Shown here piece by piece: positions 27,820 through 37,469 of a stretch of DNA of 64,000 nt (position 1 is the first letter of the stretch; every line of letters begins with the position of its first letter). Location: the NCBI GenBank assembly GCA_013299045.1, contig JAAFJX010000016.1:28029-92028 (forward strand), given 5' to 3'. The notes beneath the pieces were generated by a model. That model did no database searches. It was not told where the DNA came from and saw nothing but the letters and a program-made list of their open reading frames with translations. The translations under genes and the position numbers were made by a program. Source of the stretch: Cytophagales bacterium. Lineage in GTDB: Bacteria; Bacteroidota; Bacteroidia; Cytophagales; Bernardetiaceae.

Positions 27820-28629
27820 TCAAGACTGCAAACGCGCCACCGCATAGACGTTCCATGTGTTTTCAGATGGTGTTTTCTGGCTCATAAACTCAGCAACTTC
27901 TAACAGTGCGAAGCCATTTAGTTTGAGTATAAGTTCTATCTCTGGCACAGAAAAGTAACGCATTGGGTGCTCTTCTGAAAAACGCCTGACGCTTTGGCTG
28001 TTTTTATCAAAGATTTCAAAATCATAGCATACGCGCACGCGGTTGTGCGCAGGTTCGTGTATAGGGGTGGCGTGCCTACGAACTTTGAGGTCTTTGTTTT
28101 CTACTTCCAAAACTCTTTTTTCTGGTTTTTGTGCCAAAACAGCCTCTGCTAGCCAAAAGTCAATGTAGAGTAAACCATTTGGTCGCATATGCAAGGTAGC
28201 ACTTTTCAAAAATTCCAGTATGGCCACATTGCTCACTTGGTAGCTAAAAACATGAAATGGGGCAGCTATGGCATCAAACTTCGCTTGCGGGTGTAGAGAG
28301 GTAGCCGACTCATTGAAGACGTTTGAACCTATTGGGTTTTGGCGCAAATTTAGCGTTCGCATATCTGCATGGATAAATGATAGGTTGCCATTCGTATTTT
28401 TTAGAGCTGCTTTGAGCATATCGGCGCTCTGGTCTATGCCTAAAACCTGCCAGTTTTGTTCCTCAAAATAGCGGCTATGCCTACCACTCCCACAACCTAC
28501 CTCCAAAAGGCTCTGGGCATCTTCGCGATAAAAGCGCAGTCTGTGGCTTATAAAAAACGCTTCTGCTTTATAATCCTTGACGGCGTAAATGAGGTCGTAA
28601 ACCTGAGCATAATGTTCAAAAACAGTCAT
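27820..28629 (-). CDS. SAM-dependent class I methyltransferase
   Basis: A 269-residue methyltransferase. The SAM-binding motif I is LLEVGCGSGRHSRYF (about 40-55), with the acidic loop GIDQSADML and later motifs FIHADMR and PNGLLYIDFWL. Similar proteins methylate small molecules or nucleosides. There is no further domain, and no operon partner to suggest the substrate. Confidence 0.85.
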   Translation of the reverse strand: MTVFEHYAQVYDLIYAVKDYKAEAFFISHRLRFYREDAQSLLEVGCGSGRHSRYFEEQNWQVLGIDQSADMLKAALKNTNGNLSFIHADMRTLNLRQNPIGSNVFNESATSLHPQAKFDAIAAPFHVFSYQVSNVAILEFLKSATLHMRPNGLLYIDFWLAEAVLAQKPEKRVLEVENKDLKVRRHATPIHEPAHNRVRVCYDFEIFDKNSQSVRRFSEEHPMRYFSVPEIELILKLNGFALLEVAEFMSQKTPSENTWNVYAVARLQS

Positions 28630-28874
28630 TCCTTTTTGTTTTTTTGGAATATGAATTTTATGTAAACAAACAAGTGCAAAGCAATGAAATTATTGCTTCG
28701 TTTTGATAAAACTTCGTGAACTCTGTTTGAACTTTTGGTACTTAACACGCAATTCACATTAGATTAACCGCAAAGTAAAGCGCCAAGACCACCTTTGCAC
28801 CGTCTTAAAGCGGACATCATTAAACGCTTTAAAACTCTTTAGGATAAAACCCACTATAAAAAATCAGTACCCCT

Positions 28875-30254
28875 ATGAAAAAGTCATTTTTGAACCCATT
28901 AGCAATAGCAGCACTTGGCGCTGCCATGTTCTTTTCTAGCTGTGATAAAGAGACAGTTGTAGTTCTTCCTAACAACTATGTCAAAGGTACAGATGTAGCC
29001 ACAGGTCGTCCATCTTATGTAGTTACTGGCAATACAGGCACACAAAAATGGACAAAAGACAATGTTTATGTTCTAGACGGTTTTGTTTTTGTGAGCATGG
29101 GCGAAACATTGACGATTGAAGCTGGTACTATCATTAAAGGTAAACCAGGTGTTGGCGAAGAGTCTAGTGCTTTGATTGTAGCACGCGGCGGTAAAATCAT
29201 CGCGAATGGTACTGCAAAAGAGCCTATTATCTTTACAGCAGAAAATGATAAAATGGACGGTGGTTTAGGTAAAAGCCGTGGTCTTTGGGGTGGCTTGATT
29301 GTTTTAGGTAATGCACGTTTGAATACTGTGCCTAACACTAAAGGTATTGAGGGTATTCCTACATCTGAACCACGCGGCACTTATGGTGGCACTGATGATG
29401 CAGATAATTCTGGCATTTTGCGCTATGTTTCTATCCGCCACGGTGGAACTGAAATTGGTGCTGGCAATGAAATCAATGGTCTTACGCTCGGCGGTGTAGG
29501 TTCTGGTACAACTATAGAAAACGTAGAAGTGTTCGCTAACGAAGATGACGGTATCGAATTTTTTGGCGGGACGGTCAATACAAAAAATTTGATTGCAGCT
29601 TATTGCGGCGACGACGCTTTTGATTATGACCAAGGCTACCGCGGCATGAATCAGTTTTCTTTTGCTTATCAAGAAGCAGGCGCAGGCGACCGTGGTGCTG
29701 AAAATGACGGCGGCACAGACCCAGAAGATGGCAAGCCTTATGCTACGCCTATGTTCGTCAATGCGACTTTTATTGGTAACGGTGCTTCCGACAAACGCGC
29801 TGTAACCTTCCGCGACAACGCTGGTGGTGAATATCACAACTCAATTTTCGTAGATTTTGGACGTGGCGTGGACATTGAATTGGACGTTAAAGCAGCAGCT
29901 TGCTCTTTTGACCGCTTCAAAGAAGGTACTCTTAAATTAGAAAATAACATCTTTAGCAAAGTGGCTGGCGACGACAAAGCCAAACTGTTTACGGTAGGTG
30001 CCGACAGCCTTGCCAAAGCCTCAGCCCGCTACAAGCCTGCTGTTGAAGATGTAACAAAATACTTTGAGTCTGCTGGTAATATGGTTGGTGGAGTGAGTGT
30101 TACACGCGGCAATATTGTGCCTGCCTCTACTGGTGGTGCTTTGAGCAAGCCTACCAACAGCTTCTTTGTTACTGCAAATTACAAAGGCGCATTTGAGCCA
30201 GGTAAGGCACCTTGGTTCGCGGGCTGGACTGCCACCGAAAAAATGATTAAATAG
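28875..30254 (+). CDS. Beta-helix-like lipoprotein paired with a TonB receptor
   Basis: A 459-residue lipoprotein with a lipobox (FFSSC, Cys23). The mature part is rich in Gly, Asn, Asp and Val in the pattern of a right-handed parallel beta helix: ETLTIEAGTIIKGKPG, GGKIIANGTAKEPIIFTAE, GILRYVSIRHGGTEIG, TTIENVEVFANEDDGIEFFGG. In Bacteroidota such a protein is commonly found just upstream of a SusC-type receptor. It is probably displayed at the cell surface, where it may bind or process the substrate of the receptor at 30448. The substrate is unknown. Confidence 0.78.
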   Translation: MKKSFLNPLAIAALGAAMFFSSCDKETVVVLPNNYVKGTDVATGRPSYVVTGNTGTQKWTKDNVYVLDGFVFVSMGETLTIEAGTIIKGKPGVGEESSALIVARGGKIIANGTAKEPIIFTAENDKMDGGLGKSRGLWGGLIVLGNARLNTVPNTKGIEGIPTSEPRGTYGGTDDADNSGILRYVSIRHGGTEIGAGNEINGLTLGGVGSGTTIENVEVFANEDDGIEFFGGTVNTKNLIAAYCGDDAFDYDQGYRGMNQFSFAYQEAGAGDRGAENDGGTDPEDGKPYATPMFVNATFIGNGASDKRAVTFRDNAGGEYHNSIFVDFGRGVDIELDVKAAACSFDRFKEGTLKLENNIFSKVAGDDKAKLFTVGADSLAKASARYKPAVEDVTKYFESAGNMVGGVSVTRGNIVPASTGGALSKPTNSFFVTANYKGAFEPGKAPWFAGWTATEKMIK

Positions 30255-30275
30255 TCAAACACTTAACTATAATTA

Positions 30276-30310
30276 AGGCAGGTACTCTCAAAAAGAGTAT
30301 CTGCCTTAAA
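30276..30310 (+). terminator. Strong intercistronic hairpin between lipoprotein and receptor
   Basis: AAGGCAGGTACTCT and AGAGTATCTGCCTT form a 14-bp stem (one mismatch) around a 5-base A-rich loop, followed by AAAAAC instead of a T-tract. It may stop or lower read-through into the receptor gene or protect the upstream mRNA 3' end. Confidence 0.65.
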
Positions 30311-30447
30311 AACAAACAGGAAGAAAGCCCACCGACACGGTCAGTGCTTTTCTAATAAAAGAAAAATAATCCTTAATATAAAACCCATTTGCAACTAAAT
30401 ATTTCTTGTCCTATAATACAAATATTTCTTCAATTATTATTCGGTTT

Positions 30448-33357
30448 ATGAAAACTAATTCTATTTACTTATTGGCTAGCAGCACAAAAAGCCTTTTTAA
30501 AGCAGCTTTTTTGCTTCTTTTTCTATTTTTTATTAGTAGCGATTCATGGGCACAAAAAGGTTTCGTGCGTGGCCAACTAACCGATGCAGACAATGGGGAA
30601 ACGCTCATTGGCGGGACAGTCAAAGTGGCAGGGACGGGAACAGGCACTATCACGGACTTAGATGGTAAATATTCTTTAGAACTTGCAGAAGGCGTTTATA
30701 ATCTCGAAATTTCTTATGTTGGCTATGTTACACAGTCTTTCCCAAGTATTAGTGTAAAAAAGGGCGATGTTGTAGAACTTAATGTTAGCATGGCTGTTTT
30801 AGTGAACCCAGACAACGAAGTGGTTGTGGAAGGCAAGCGTGAGCGCAACACCGAAAATGCACTCATCATTGAGCAGAAAAAGGCGGCTATTATACAAGAT
30901 GGTATTTCATCACAGCAGTTTTCAAATATAGGTTCAAGCGATGCAGCAGATGCCGCACGGCGCGTTACGAGCGTTACCCTCGAAGGTGGTAAGTATGTGT
31001 ATGTGCGTGGCTTGGGCGACCGCTACAGCAAAACGACACTGAATAGTGCCGAAATTCCTGGCCTTGACCCTAACCGTAATACGGTGCAAATGGACTTGTT
31101 TCCTAGCAACATGATTGACAACTTGGTGGTTTATAAAACGTATTCGCCAGACCTTCCTGCAAGTTTTACGGGCGGCGCTGTCAATATCACCACCAAAGAT
31201 TTTCCTACACGCCTCACTTTTCAGCTAAACACCTCATTTGCCTATAACGATATGGCATCAATGAATGAGAATTTTCTAACCTATAAAGGAGGTAAAACGG
31301 ATTGGTGGGGTACTGATGACGGCACGCGCGATATTCCAAACCGTGTTTTACAGGGCTTTCCCACATTCTCACAAACAAAGGGCAATCCTGAGCTAGCACG
31401 CCAGCTTGATGAGGCTACGCGCGCCTTCAGTTCGGATATGGCCACTACCCGCAAGCGTGCTTTTTTAGACCACAGCCATTCAGTTTCATTGGGTAATCAA
31501 TTTCAGCTTTTTGGCAAAACATTTGGTTATGTAGCAGCGCTTTCCTACCAACGCTCTTTCAATTATTATGACAATGGATTCACTGGCCGCTATACGCTCT
31601 CTGGTAATGTTAATCAGGCAACAGGGCTCACCCCTCGGTACGAGTTAGGCAACTCCGAGCTCTACACTGGTATTAATGAGCGTGGAACTGAAAGCATTTT
31701 GCGCGGTGCAATTTTTAATATTTCGGCCAAACTGTCAGCCAGAAGTAAGATTGCATTGAACATCATAAACAATCATAGTGGCGACAAAGTAGCCGGTAAT
31801 TTAGAAGGTGTTTTTGATGATGCTGGCTCAGCCATTGACCCCAATAGCCGCTACCGCACCAGCTTTTTGCAGTTTACAGAACGTGGCCTTACCTCGGCGC
31901 AGCTTAAAGGCAAACACGTTTTGGGTGGCCGTCAAATTGAGTTAGACTGGATTGCCTCCGGAACTATTTCTAAGCAGAACGAACCAGACTTGCGCTTTTT
32001 TAGCAGCGATTATAGCATTATAGGTACTGAAAAGGTACACCGCGTTCAGTCTGCATTGTATCCAGTGCCGTCCCGCTATTTCCGTGATATGACGGAATCT
32101 AACGTTGATGTAAAGGCCAATCTCACGATTCCTTACAAAATGAAAGGATTGGAGTCAAAATTGAAAGTAGGCACGTCGTATGTCAATAAAAATCGTGATT
32201 TCAATGAAAAACGCTTTGATTACGTTAATTCACGCAACAACACGCAGTTCAGTGGCAATCCGAATGATTATGTAGCACCTAGTAATTTAGGTATAACTAG
32301 TGGCGATAGTATTAATGGCGTTTATCTGCGCGACAACACACAGCGCACCAACAGTTATGTAGGTACGGAAGGTGTTTTGGGCATTTATGCGATGAGCGAT
32401 ATGCAGTTGCTTCGTAAGCTGCGCGTTTTGGCCGGTGTACGCATGGAGCAGACCAATATTACTGTAACAAGCGACAACCCTTCACGCCAAAAGGGTATTC
32501 TGAACAATATGGACTTCCTGCCTGCATTGAACGCCACTTATCAGCAAAGCGATAAAATAAACTTCCGAGCGGCTTATGGGCGTACATTGGCGCGCCCAGT
32601 ATTCAGAGAACTCGCCCCCTTCCCTACTTTTGACTTCATCGGCGACTTTATCTTGGTAGGGAACCCAAGCCTAAAGCGTACTTTGGTCGATAATTTTGAT
32701 TTGCGCTGGGAAATGTACCCGCGTCCTTCTGAACTGATAACAGTGAGCGCTTTCTACAAGAATTTCAATAACCCAGTGGAGCGTGTTATTAACCCACAAG
32801 CTACCAATTTGGAGATGATATTCCGGAATGTAGAGAAGGCAACCGTTTATGGCTTTGAAGTAGAAGTGCGCAAAAATCTGGATTTTGTTAAACCTCTCGA
32901 ATACTTTACCGTGAGTGCCAATGCGTCTGTTATTCGTTCTATCATTAACATTGACCCTAACGAATTGGCTGCCATTCGCGCTATTGACCCAAACAGACCT
33001 TCTACACGCGTTATGTATGGCCAGTCGCCTTACATGATAAATGCCTCTATCAATTATGACAACACGGCGGCGGCTAAAAAATATGTTAGAGGTGTGAATC
33101 TTAGCTACAATGTTTTTGGCGAACGTTTGGCTGTAGTGAGCGCAAGCGGTACGCCTAATGTATTTGAAAAGCCACGCCCTAGCCTAGACTTGAGCGTTTC
33201 ACAGCGCAAAGGCCGCCTCAAAGCAACATTGCGTGCGCGCAATTTGTTGAACCCCGAATACAAGATGACGCAGGAGCTGAAAGGAAAAGAGTATGTATTC
33301 AATACCTACCGCGTTGGCCGCTCTTTCTCGTTTGGGGTTTCTTACACCATAGAGTAG
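30448..33357 (+). CDS. TonB-dependent outer-membrane receptor with CarboxypepD_reg-like domain
   Basis: A 969-residue receptor from the ATG at 30448. The signal peptide is followed by a carboxypeptidase-regulatory-like fold (FVRGQLTDADNGETLIGGTV, GKYSLELAEGVYNLEISYVGY), the plug (DAADAARRVTSVTLEGGKYVYVRGLGDRYS, FTGGAVNITTKD), and a large barrel ending in SFSFGVSYTIE. It imports a ligand with energy from TonB. No SusD gene is present; the beta-helix lipoprotein is the likely partner. Confidence 0.92.
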   Translation: MKTNSIYLLASSTKSLFKAAFLLLFLFFISSDSWAQKGFVRGQLTDADNGETLIGGTVKVAGTGTGTITDLDGKYSLELAEGVYNLEISYVGYVTQSFPSISVKKGDVVELNVSMAVLVNPDNEVVVEGKRERNTENALIIEQKKAAIIQDGISSQQFSNIGSSDAADAARRVTSVTLEGGKYVYVRGLGDRYSKTTLNSAEIPGLDPNRNTVQMDLFPSNMIDNLVVYKTYSPDLPASFTGGAVNITTKDFPTRLTFQLNTSFAYNDMASMNENFLTYKGGKTDWWGTDDGTRDIPNRVLQGFPTFSQTKGNPELARQLDEATRAFSSDMATTRKRAFLDHSHSVSLGNQFQLFGKTFGYVAALSYQRSFNYYDNGFTGRYTLSGNVNQATGLTPRYELGNSELYTGINERGTESILRGAIFNISAKLSARSKIALNIINNHSGDKVAGNLEGVFDDAGSAIDPNSRYRTSFLQFTERGLTSAQLKGKHVLGGRQIELDWIASGTISKQNEPDLRFFSSDYSIIGTEKVHRVQSALYPVPSRYFRDMTESNVDVKANLTIPYKMKGLESKLKVGTSYVNKNRDFNEKRFDYVNSRNNTQFSGNPNDYVAPSNLGITSGDSINGVYLRDNTQRTNSYVGTEGVLGIYAMSDMQLLRKLRVLAGVRMEQTNITVTSDNPSRQKGILNNMDFLPALNATYQQSDKINFRAAYGRTLARPVFRELAPFPTFDFIGDFILVGNPSLKRTLVDNFDLRWEMYPRPSELITVSAFYKNFNNPVERVINPQATNLEMIFRNVEKATVYGFEVEVRKNLDFVKPLEYFTVSANASVIRSIINIDPNELAAIRAIDPNRPSTRVMYGQSPYMINASINYDNTAAAKKYVRGVNLSYNVFGERLAVVSASGTPNVFEKPRPSLDLSVSQRKGRLKATLRARNLLNPEYKMTQELKGKEYVFNTYRVGRSFSFGVSYTIE

Positions 33358-33422
33358 TGTAGAATAAAAAGACAGTACTTCATTTTCAGAAAATTAATTT
33401 TATTCATAACCGAATAGAAGTG

Positions 33423-33455
33423 AAAAAAGACCTTACGTTTCGTAGGGTCTTTTTT
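33423..33455 (+). terminator. Terminator of the TonB receptor gene
   Basis: AAAAAAGACCTTACG and CGTAGGGTCTTTTTT form a stem with a T-tract, 66 bp after the stop codon. Confidence 0.85.
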
Positions 33456-33485
33456 GTGTTGAGTCGTGAATCTATCTTACCCTAA

Positions 33486-33962
33486 CTAGTCGTCCCTTAA
33501 AAAGCCTGCATAAGAACAAGCACATAAATTGATTTATCTGCTTTAACACCCTCATGATTTTAGGTGGCTTTTTCTCTCTACTTTTTGCCTTGATACAGCA
33601 CTGAGACGCGAGCTGAAAGTTCCGACCGTAGGGCATAGCAAAAAAACCAAGCCTCGCAAAAGGCCAATTTAGATGAAAAAAGGTCTTTTTTCATCTAAAC
33701 CAGCGAATGGCTTTTTCTTTGATTCACTCTCTTGCAAAACAGAGTTGCACAGAAAATCTCACCCTCTGACATTTGAGCCATTCGCTTTCGTCTGATGCGA
33801 GGCATGGCAGGCCGTAAGAAACTCTTGAGGTTTTGCCAGTTATTTGATAAAATAGGTTAAAATCTAAGATATTTTAAAGATGAAATACTTGTTTAATTTA
33901 CTGATAATAAATATCTTAGATGTATTCTAAGAGAAGACTAAATATATCGTAAGGGACGGCTA
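33486..33962 (+). repeat. MITE-like element, near-complete copy
   Basis: About 477 bp with terminal inverted repeats TAGTCGTCCCTTA / TAAGGGACGGCTA (12 of 13 match). Inside are a perfect 14-bp hairpin TTTAGATGAAAAAA / TTTTTTCATCTAAA (33670-33701) and a second inverted repeat AGCGAATGGCT / AGCCATTCGCT about 90 bp apart. CCTAA occurs on both sides, a possible 5-bp target duplication. No reading frame of note. It matches 40770-41238 nearly throughout and the fragment at 2771-2922. It abuts the stop codon of the OmpA-family gene. Confidence 0.85.
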
Positions 33963-33963
33963 C

Positions 33964-35571
33964 CTAATCTTTTATCCTTAGAGGCGTGTAAGTGGCAACA
34001 ATAGTAACCCGTCTGTTTTTTTGCCTGCCTATTTTATCCTTGTTACTTTGTGCTGGTTGCTTCTCGCTTCGTGCATGGCTCACGACTAACTTTCTAAACT
34101 CTGTTCCGATAAAAAATGCTTGCACCGTACTAGCCCGGCATTCGGAGAGCTGCTGATTGTAGGTATCTGAACCAAGCGCATCTGTATGAGCGTTTATGCT
34201 CAGTTGAGTAGGTGGCTGGCTGCAAAGTTCTTGCAACCATTCTTGCAGCCGTTTTGCTTCCAAAGCGTTCAAGCGGCAAGAATCAAAGTCAAAATAAAGG
34301 GTTATCTCTTTGCTTTGCGGTGTTTTATTAGGTGGCCACTCACTTTCAGGACAAGGTAAATTCAGTTTAAGACTAAGCATTGTAGATTCAGATTCTTTGA
34401 GTAAGTTAATGGTCTGTGAAACACGGCGCGTCCCTTGCTCTGCAACCAACACGTACTCTCTACCTAAGTAAGGTAAAACCGCTATGAATTGCCCATCTTC
34501 AGCGCTGGATTGTACCTTTGTGATAAGATTTTTATTTAATTTATCATAAAAAAAGAGTGTGGCTTCTATACCTTTTTGACGGCAATCGTCAATAAGAAAC
34601 CCATTTATGAGCGCTGTTGGCTTAGATTTCAGTTCAGGATTGGCATATAAAAGATGTGCGTAATGGATATCACCCTCTCTTACAAAATAGGCTTCTTCGC
34701 CGCTGGGGGTTATCACAAAGTTATAGTCATCTTTATCGGTATTGAAAGGTGCGCCTATGTTAATGATTTCGCCAAAAGTGCCGTCCGGATTCAAGACCGT
34801 TTTGAAAATATCCATACCACCGAAACCACCGTAACCATCTGAAGAGAAATAGAGCGTGCGCGAGTCGCCAGCTAAAAAAACAGTTCTCTCGTCTTGCTTG
34901 GTGCTTATGGGGTGCTTTTGAGGGTATAACCAGCGCCCATTGCTATCCTTTTGGCTCATAAAAATATCCATGTTATCGTTATAATTGGCAGTGGCAGCTA
35001 CTAGAAAGTATTGGCCATCAGCAGAAACGCACATACCGTCTGTGGCATAGCCATCATTTTTGGCATATTCGTTTCGGAAAAACTGAGCGATGCCTTCGCC
35101 TATACCGTTCACCTGCTGCCACTCATAACCTCTTAACTGGGCGCTGTAGTAAGGGCCACCGTTGCGCTCCCAGCCTTCGCGCCAGCTTTGAAAATAAACA
35201 AAACGACCATCAGGGCTTAAAACAGGCTCGTCTTCACCGCTTGCTGTATTGATTTTGTCGCTGAGCGGCTGTGGTTTTTGCCAAATGCCCTTAATTTTCT
35301 GAGCCTCCCAGATATCGCCGTCAAAGCGTTTTCTACCTTTGAATGTGCCATAATCTTGCGACCAGCTCATACCGCCTCTATCAGACATAAAAAAGATGTG
35401 CTGACCGTCTGGCGTTACGCTCAAATTCGTCTCGCGAAAGTTTGAATTAAGTGAACTTAGGCGCTCAACACGCGCACTATCAGGGTGTTTGAGTATGCGC
35501 GGGAAGTCCTGTGCGCTGAGGAGGAGCGGACTTAAAAAGCAAAAGAACAAGAGTTGGGCGTTTTTCATCAA
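33964..35571 (-). CDS. PD40-repeat/OmpA-family envelope protein (PorE-like)
   Basis: A 535-residue exported protein with a signal peptide (LFFCFLSPLLLSA). About five PD40/WD40-like repeats follow (NLSVTPDGQHIFFMSDRGG, PVLSPDGRFVYFQSW, GDSRTLYFSSDGYGG). A carboxypeptidase-regulatory-like segment lies at about 310-400 and an OmpA peptidoglycan-binding domain at about 410-530 (LYFDFDSCRLNALEAKRL, HTDALGSDTYNQQLSECRA, NRRVTI). This order recalls PorE, a type IX secretion accessory protein. It anchors to peptidoglycan from the periplasm. Start could be either of the two adjacent ATG codons. Confidence 0.85.
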   Translation of the reverse strand: MMKNAQLLFFCFLSPLLLSAQDFPRILKHPDSARVERLSSLNSNFRETNLSVTPDGQHIFFMSDRGGMSWSQDYGTFKGRKRFDGDIWEAQKIKGIWQKPQPLSDKINTASGEDEPVLSPDGRFVYFQSWREGWERNGGPYYSAQLRGYEWQQVNGIGEGIAQFFRNEYAKNDGYATDGMCVSADGQYFLVAATANYNDNMDIFMSQKDSNGRWLYPQKHPISTKQDERTVFLAGDSRTLYFSSDGYGGFGGMDIFKTVLNPDGTFGEIINIGAPFNTDKDDYNFVITPSGEEAYFVREGDIHYAHLLYANPELKSKPTALINGFLIDDCRQKGIEATLFFYDKLNKNLITKVQSSAEDGQFIAVLPYLGREYVLVAEQGTRRVSQTINLLKESESTMLSLKLNLPCPESEWPPNKTPQSKEITLYFDFDSCRLNALEAKRLQEWLQELCSQPPTQLSINAHTDALGSDTYNQQLSECRASTVQAFFIGTEFRKLVVSHARSEKQPAQSNKDKIGRQKNRRVTIVATYTPLRIKD

Positions 35572-35725
35572 GCAAAAGTTTCGGATTCTTTCTACAGACT
35601 AATTACGCAAAGTGAGCAAAAAGTGTCTTGTTTGCAAAAAAAACTTGCGGAAGCATAAGCCCAATGTGCCATCAAGAACATTTGCTTATGCGCATAAAAA
35701 ATTTTATATCTTAAAAATATCTCTT

Positions 35726-35733
35726 TACATTTG
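35726..35733 (+). promoter_or_regulatory. Promoter element of sucB
   Basis: TACATTTG, 56 bp before the sucB ATG. Confidence 0.6.
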
Positions 35734-35789
35734 CATATCAGACTTTTGCTGATATACCAAGCTACATTGTTTCTTCAAATAAAAAGTTT

Positions 35790-37337
35790 ATGGATATCAT
35801 AGTGCCTGTTCTAGGCGAATCTATCACCGAAGTTACCATTGCCAACTGGCTCAAAAAAGATGGCGAAAGTGTTAAATTGAACGAAGTGCTTTGCGAAATA
35901 GAGTCAGATAAAGCGACCATGGAATTAACTGCCGAGTCCGACGGCGTACTCCGTATTATTGCGCAAGCGGGAACAACTATTCCTATTGGCGCGCTTGTTT
36001 GCCGAATTGAGCCTGTAGGCTCAACACAGCCAAGTACAACTTCCGCTACTCCTGCGCCAGTGCCAGTCAGTCCTGCTCCGCCAGTTGCCAAAAGTAGTAA
36101 CGCAGGTAGCGCGGCGGTGGACATCAAAATTCCTACCCTGGGCGAATCCATCGTGGAAGTTATTGTAAACAGTTGGCACAAAAAAGATGGTGAGATTGTG
36201 GTCTTAGATGAAAAATTATGCGATTTGGACTCGGACAAAGCCACCTTTGAAGTTACTGCCCCAGTGGCAGGCAAATTGCAAATTCTTGCTGAGGCAGGGG
36301 CAGCACTCGGCATAGGCGATGTGGTTGCGCGCATACATGCGAGTTCTGATGCGGTGGCAGCCGTGCCTAACGCCAGTTCTGATACAAGTAAAACAGCCGC
36401 TACAGCGACATTGGGCAGCAACAGCAGCACGCACTTGCAAAATTATGCCTCGCCAGCAGCCAGCAAAATTTTGAGTGAAAAAGATATAAAACCCGCTGAT
36501 GTGCAAGGAACAGGCAAAGATGGCCGCATCACCAAAGGCGATGCTTTAGCTGCCCAAAAAGCCGCTCCTGTTGTAGCTGAAACGCCTAAAACATCAGCCA
36601 CTGTTGCACAAACTGCCAGCACGGAAAGCAGGCAGAGCCGTGGTGTCAGGCAAGAAAAGATGACAACGCTCCGCAAAACTATAGCTAAAAAGTTGGTTAT
36701 TGCCAAAAACGAAACCGCCATGCTGACCACTTTTAATGAGGTGGATATGAGCGGTATTATGGAACTACGTAAAAAATATAAAGACAAATTCAAGGACAAG
36801 CACGAAGTAGGTTTAGGTTTTATGTCTTTCTTTACAAAGGCAGTCTGTATTGCGCTTCAAGAAGTACCTGCTATTAATGCAATTATTTCTGGTGAAGACA
36901 TCATCTATCATCAGTATTGCGATGTATCTGTGGCGGTTTCTACACCACGCGGTCTGGTAGTTCCGGTCATTCGCAATGCGGAGCAGATGAGTTTTGCCGA
37001 AATTGAAAAAGAAATTATACGCTTGGCAACACGCGCTCGCGACGGCAAATTGAGCATTCCTGAAATGACAGGCGGTACTTTTACCATCACGAATGGCGGT
37101 ATTTTTGGCTCAATGCTCTCCACGCCCATTTTGAATATTCCACAGTCCGCCATTTTGGGTATGCACAACATCGTGGAGCGGCCTGTAGCCATCAACGGCC
37201 AAGTGGTTATACGTCCAATCATGTATGTAGCGCTTTCTTATGACCACCGCATCATTGACGGCAAGGAGTCAGTAACCTTCCTCTACCGCGTGAAGGAAAT
37301 GCTAGAAGACCCAACAAGATTGCTGCTTGACGTTTAA
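35790..37337 (+). CDS. sucB: 2-oxoglutarate dehydrogenase E2, dihydrolipoyl succinyltransferase
   Basis: A 515-residue E2 subunit transferring succinyl groups to CoA in the TCA cycle. It has two N-terminal lipoyl domains with lipoyl lysines at K41 (ESDKAT) and K150 (DSDKAT), Ala/Pro/Ser-rich linkers, a peripheral-subunit-binding domain ([32 protein letters not shown] region), and the catalytic core ending in [11 protein letters not shown] with the active His and Asp. Two lipoyl domains are more than the single one in Enterobacteria. sucA is not adjacent; the gene has its own promoter and terminator. Confidence 0.92.
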   Translation: MDIIVPVLGESITEVTIANWLKKDGESVKLNEVLCEIESDKATMELTAESDGVLRIIAQAGTTIPIGALVCRIEPVGSTQPSTTSATPAPVPVSPAPPVAKSSNAGSAAVDIKIPTLGESIVEVIVNSWHKKDGEIVVLDEKLCDLDSDKATFEVTAPVAGKLQILAEAGAALGIGDVVARIHASSDAVAAVPNASSDTSKTAATATLGSNSSTHLQNYASPAASKILSEKDIKPADVQGTGKDGRITKGDALAAQKAAPVVAETPKTSATVAQTASTESRQSRGVRQEKMTTLRKTIAKKLVIAKNETAMLTTFNEVDMSGIMELRKKYKDKFKDKHEVGLGFMSFFTKAVCIALQEVPAINAIISGEDIIYHQYCDVSVAVSTPRGLVVPVIRNAEQMSFAEIEKEIIRLATRARDGKLSIPEMTGGTFTITNGGIFGSMLSTPILNIPQSAILGMHNIVERPVAINGQVVIRPIMYVALSYDHRIIDGKESVTFLYRVKEMLEDPTRLLLDV

Positions 37338-37346
37338 GCCCTCGAA

Positions 37347-37384
37347 AAAAAGATGCTCCTCCAACAAGAAGCATCTTTTTTTGA
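37347..37384 (+). terminator. Terminator of sucB
   Basis: AAAGATGCT and AGCATCTTT form a stem followed by T residues, just after the stop codon. Confidence 0.85.
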
Positions 37385-37397
37385 GGATTAGATTCAT

Positions 37398-37440
37398 AAA
37401 AAAAGACGAGTCAAGGGTTTTCCTATCACTCGTCTTTTTT
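37398..37440 (-). terminator. Terminator of pnp
   Basis: AAAAAAAGACGAGT and ACTCGTCTTTTTT flank a loop between the convergent sucB and pnp genes; it can work in both directions. Confidence 0.8.
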
Positions 37441-37469
37441 TATACTATGAGGTTACGGAGGCTATGTTC

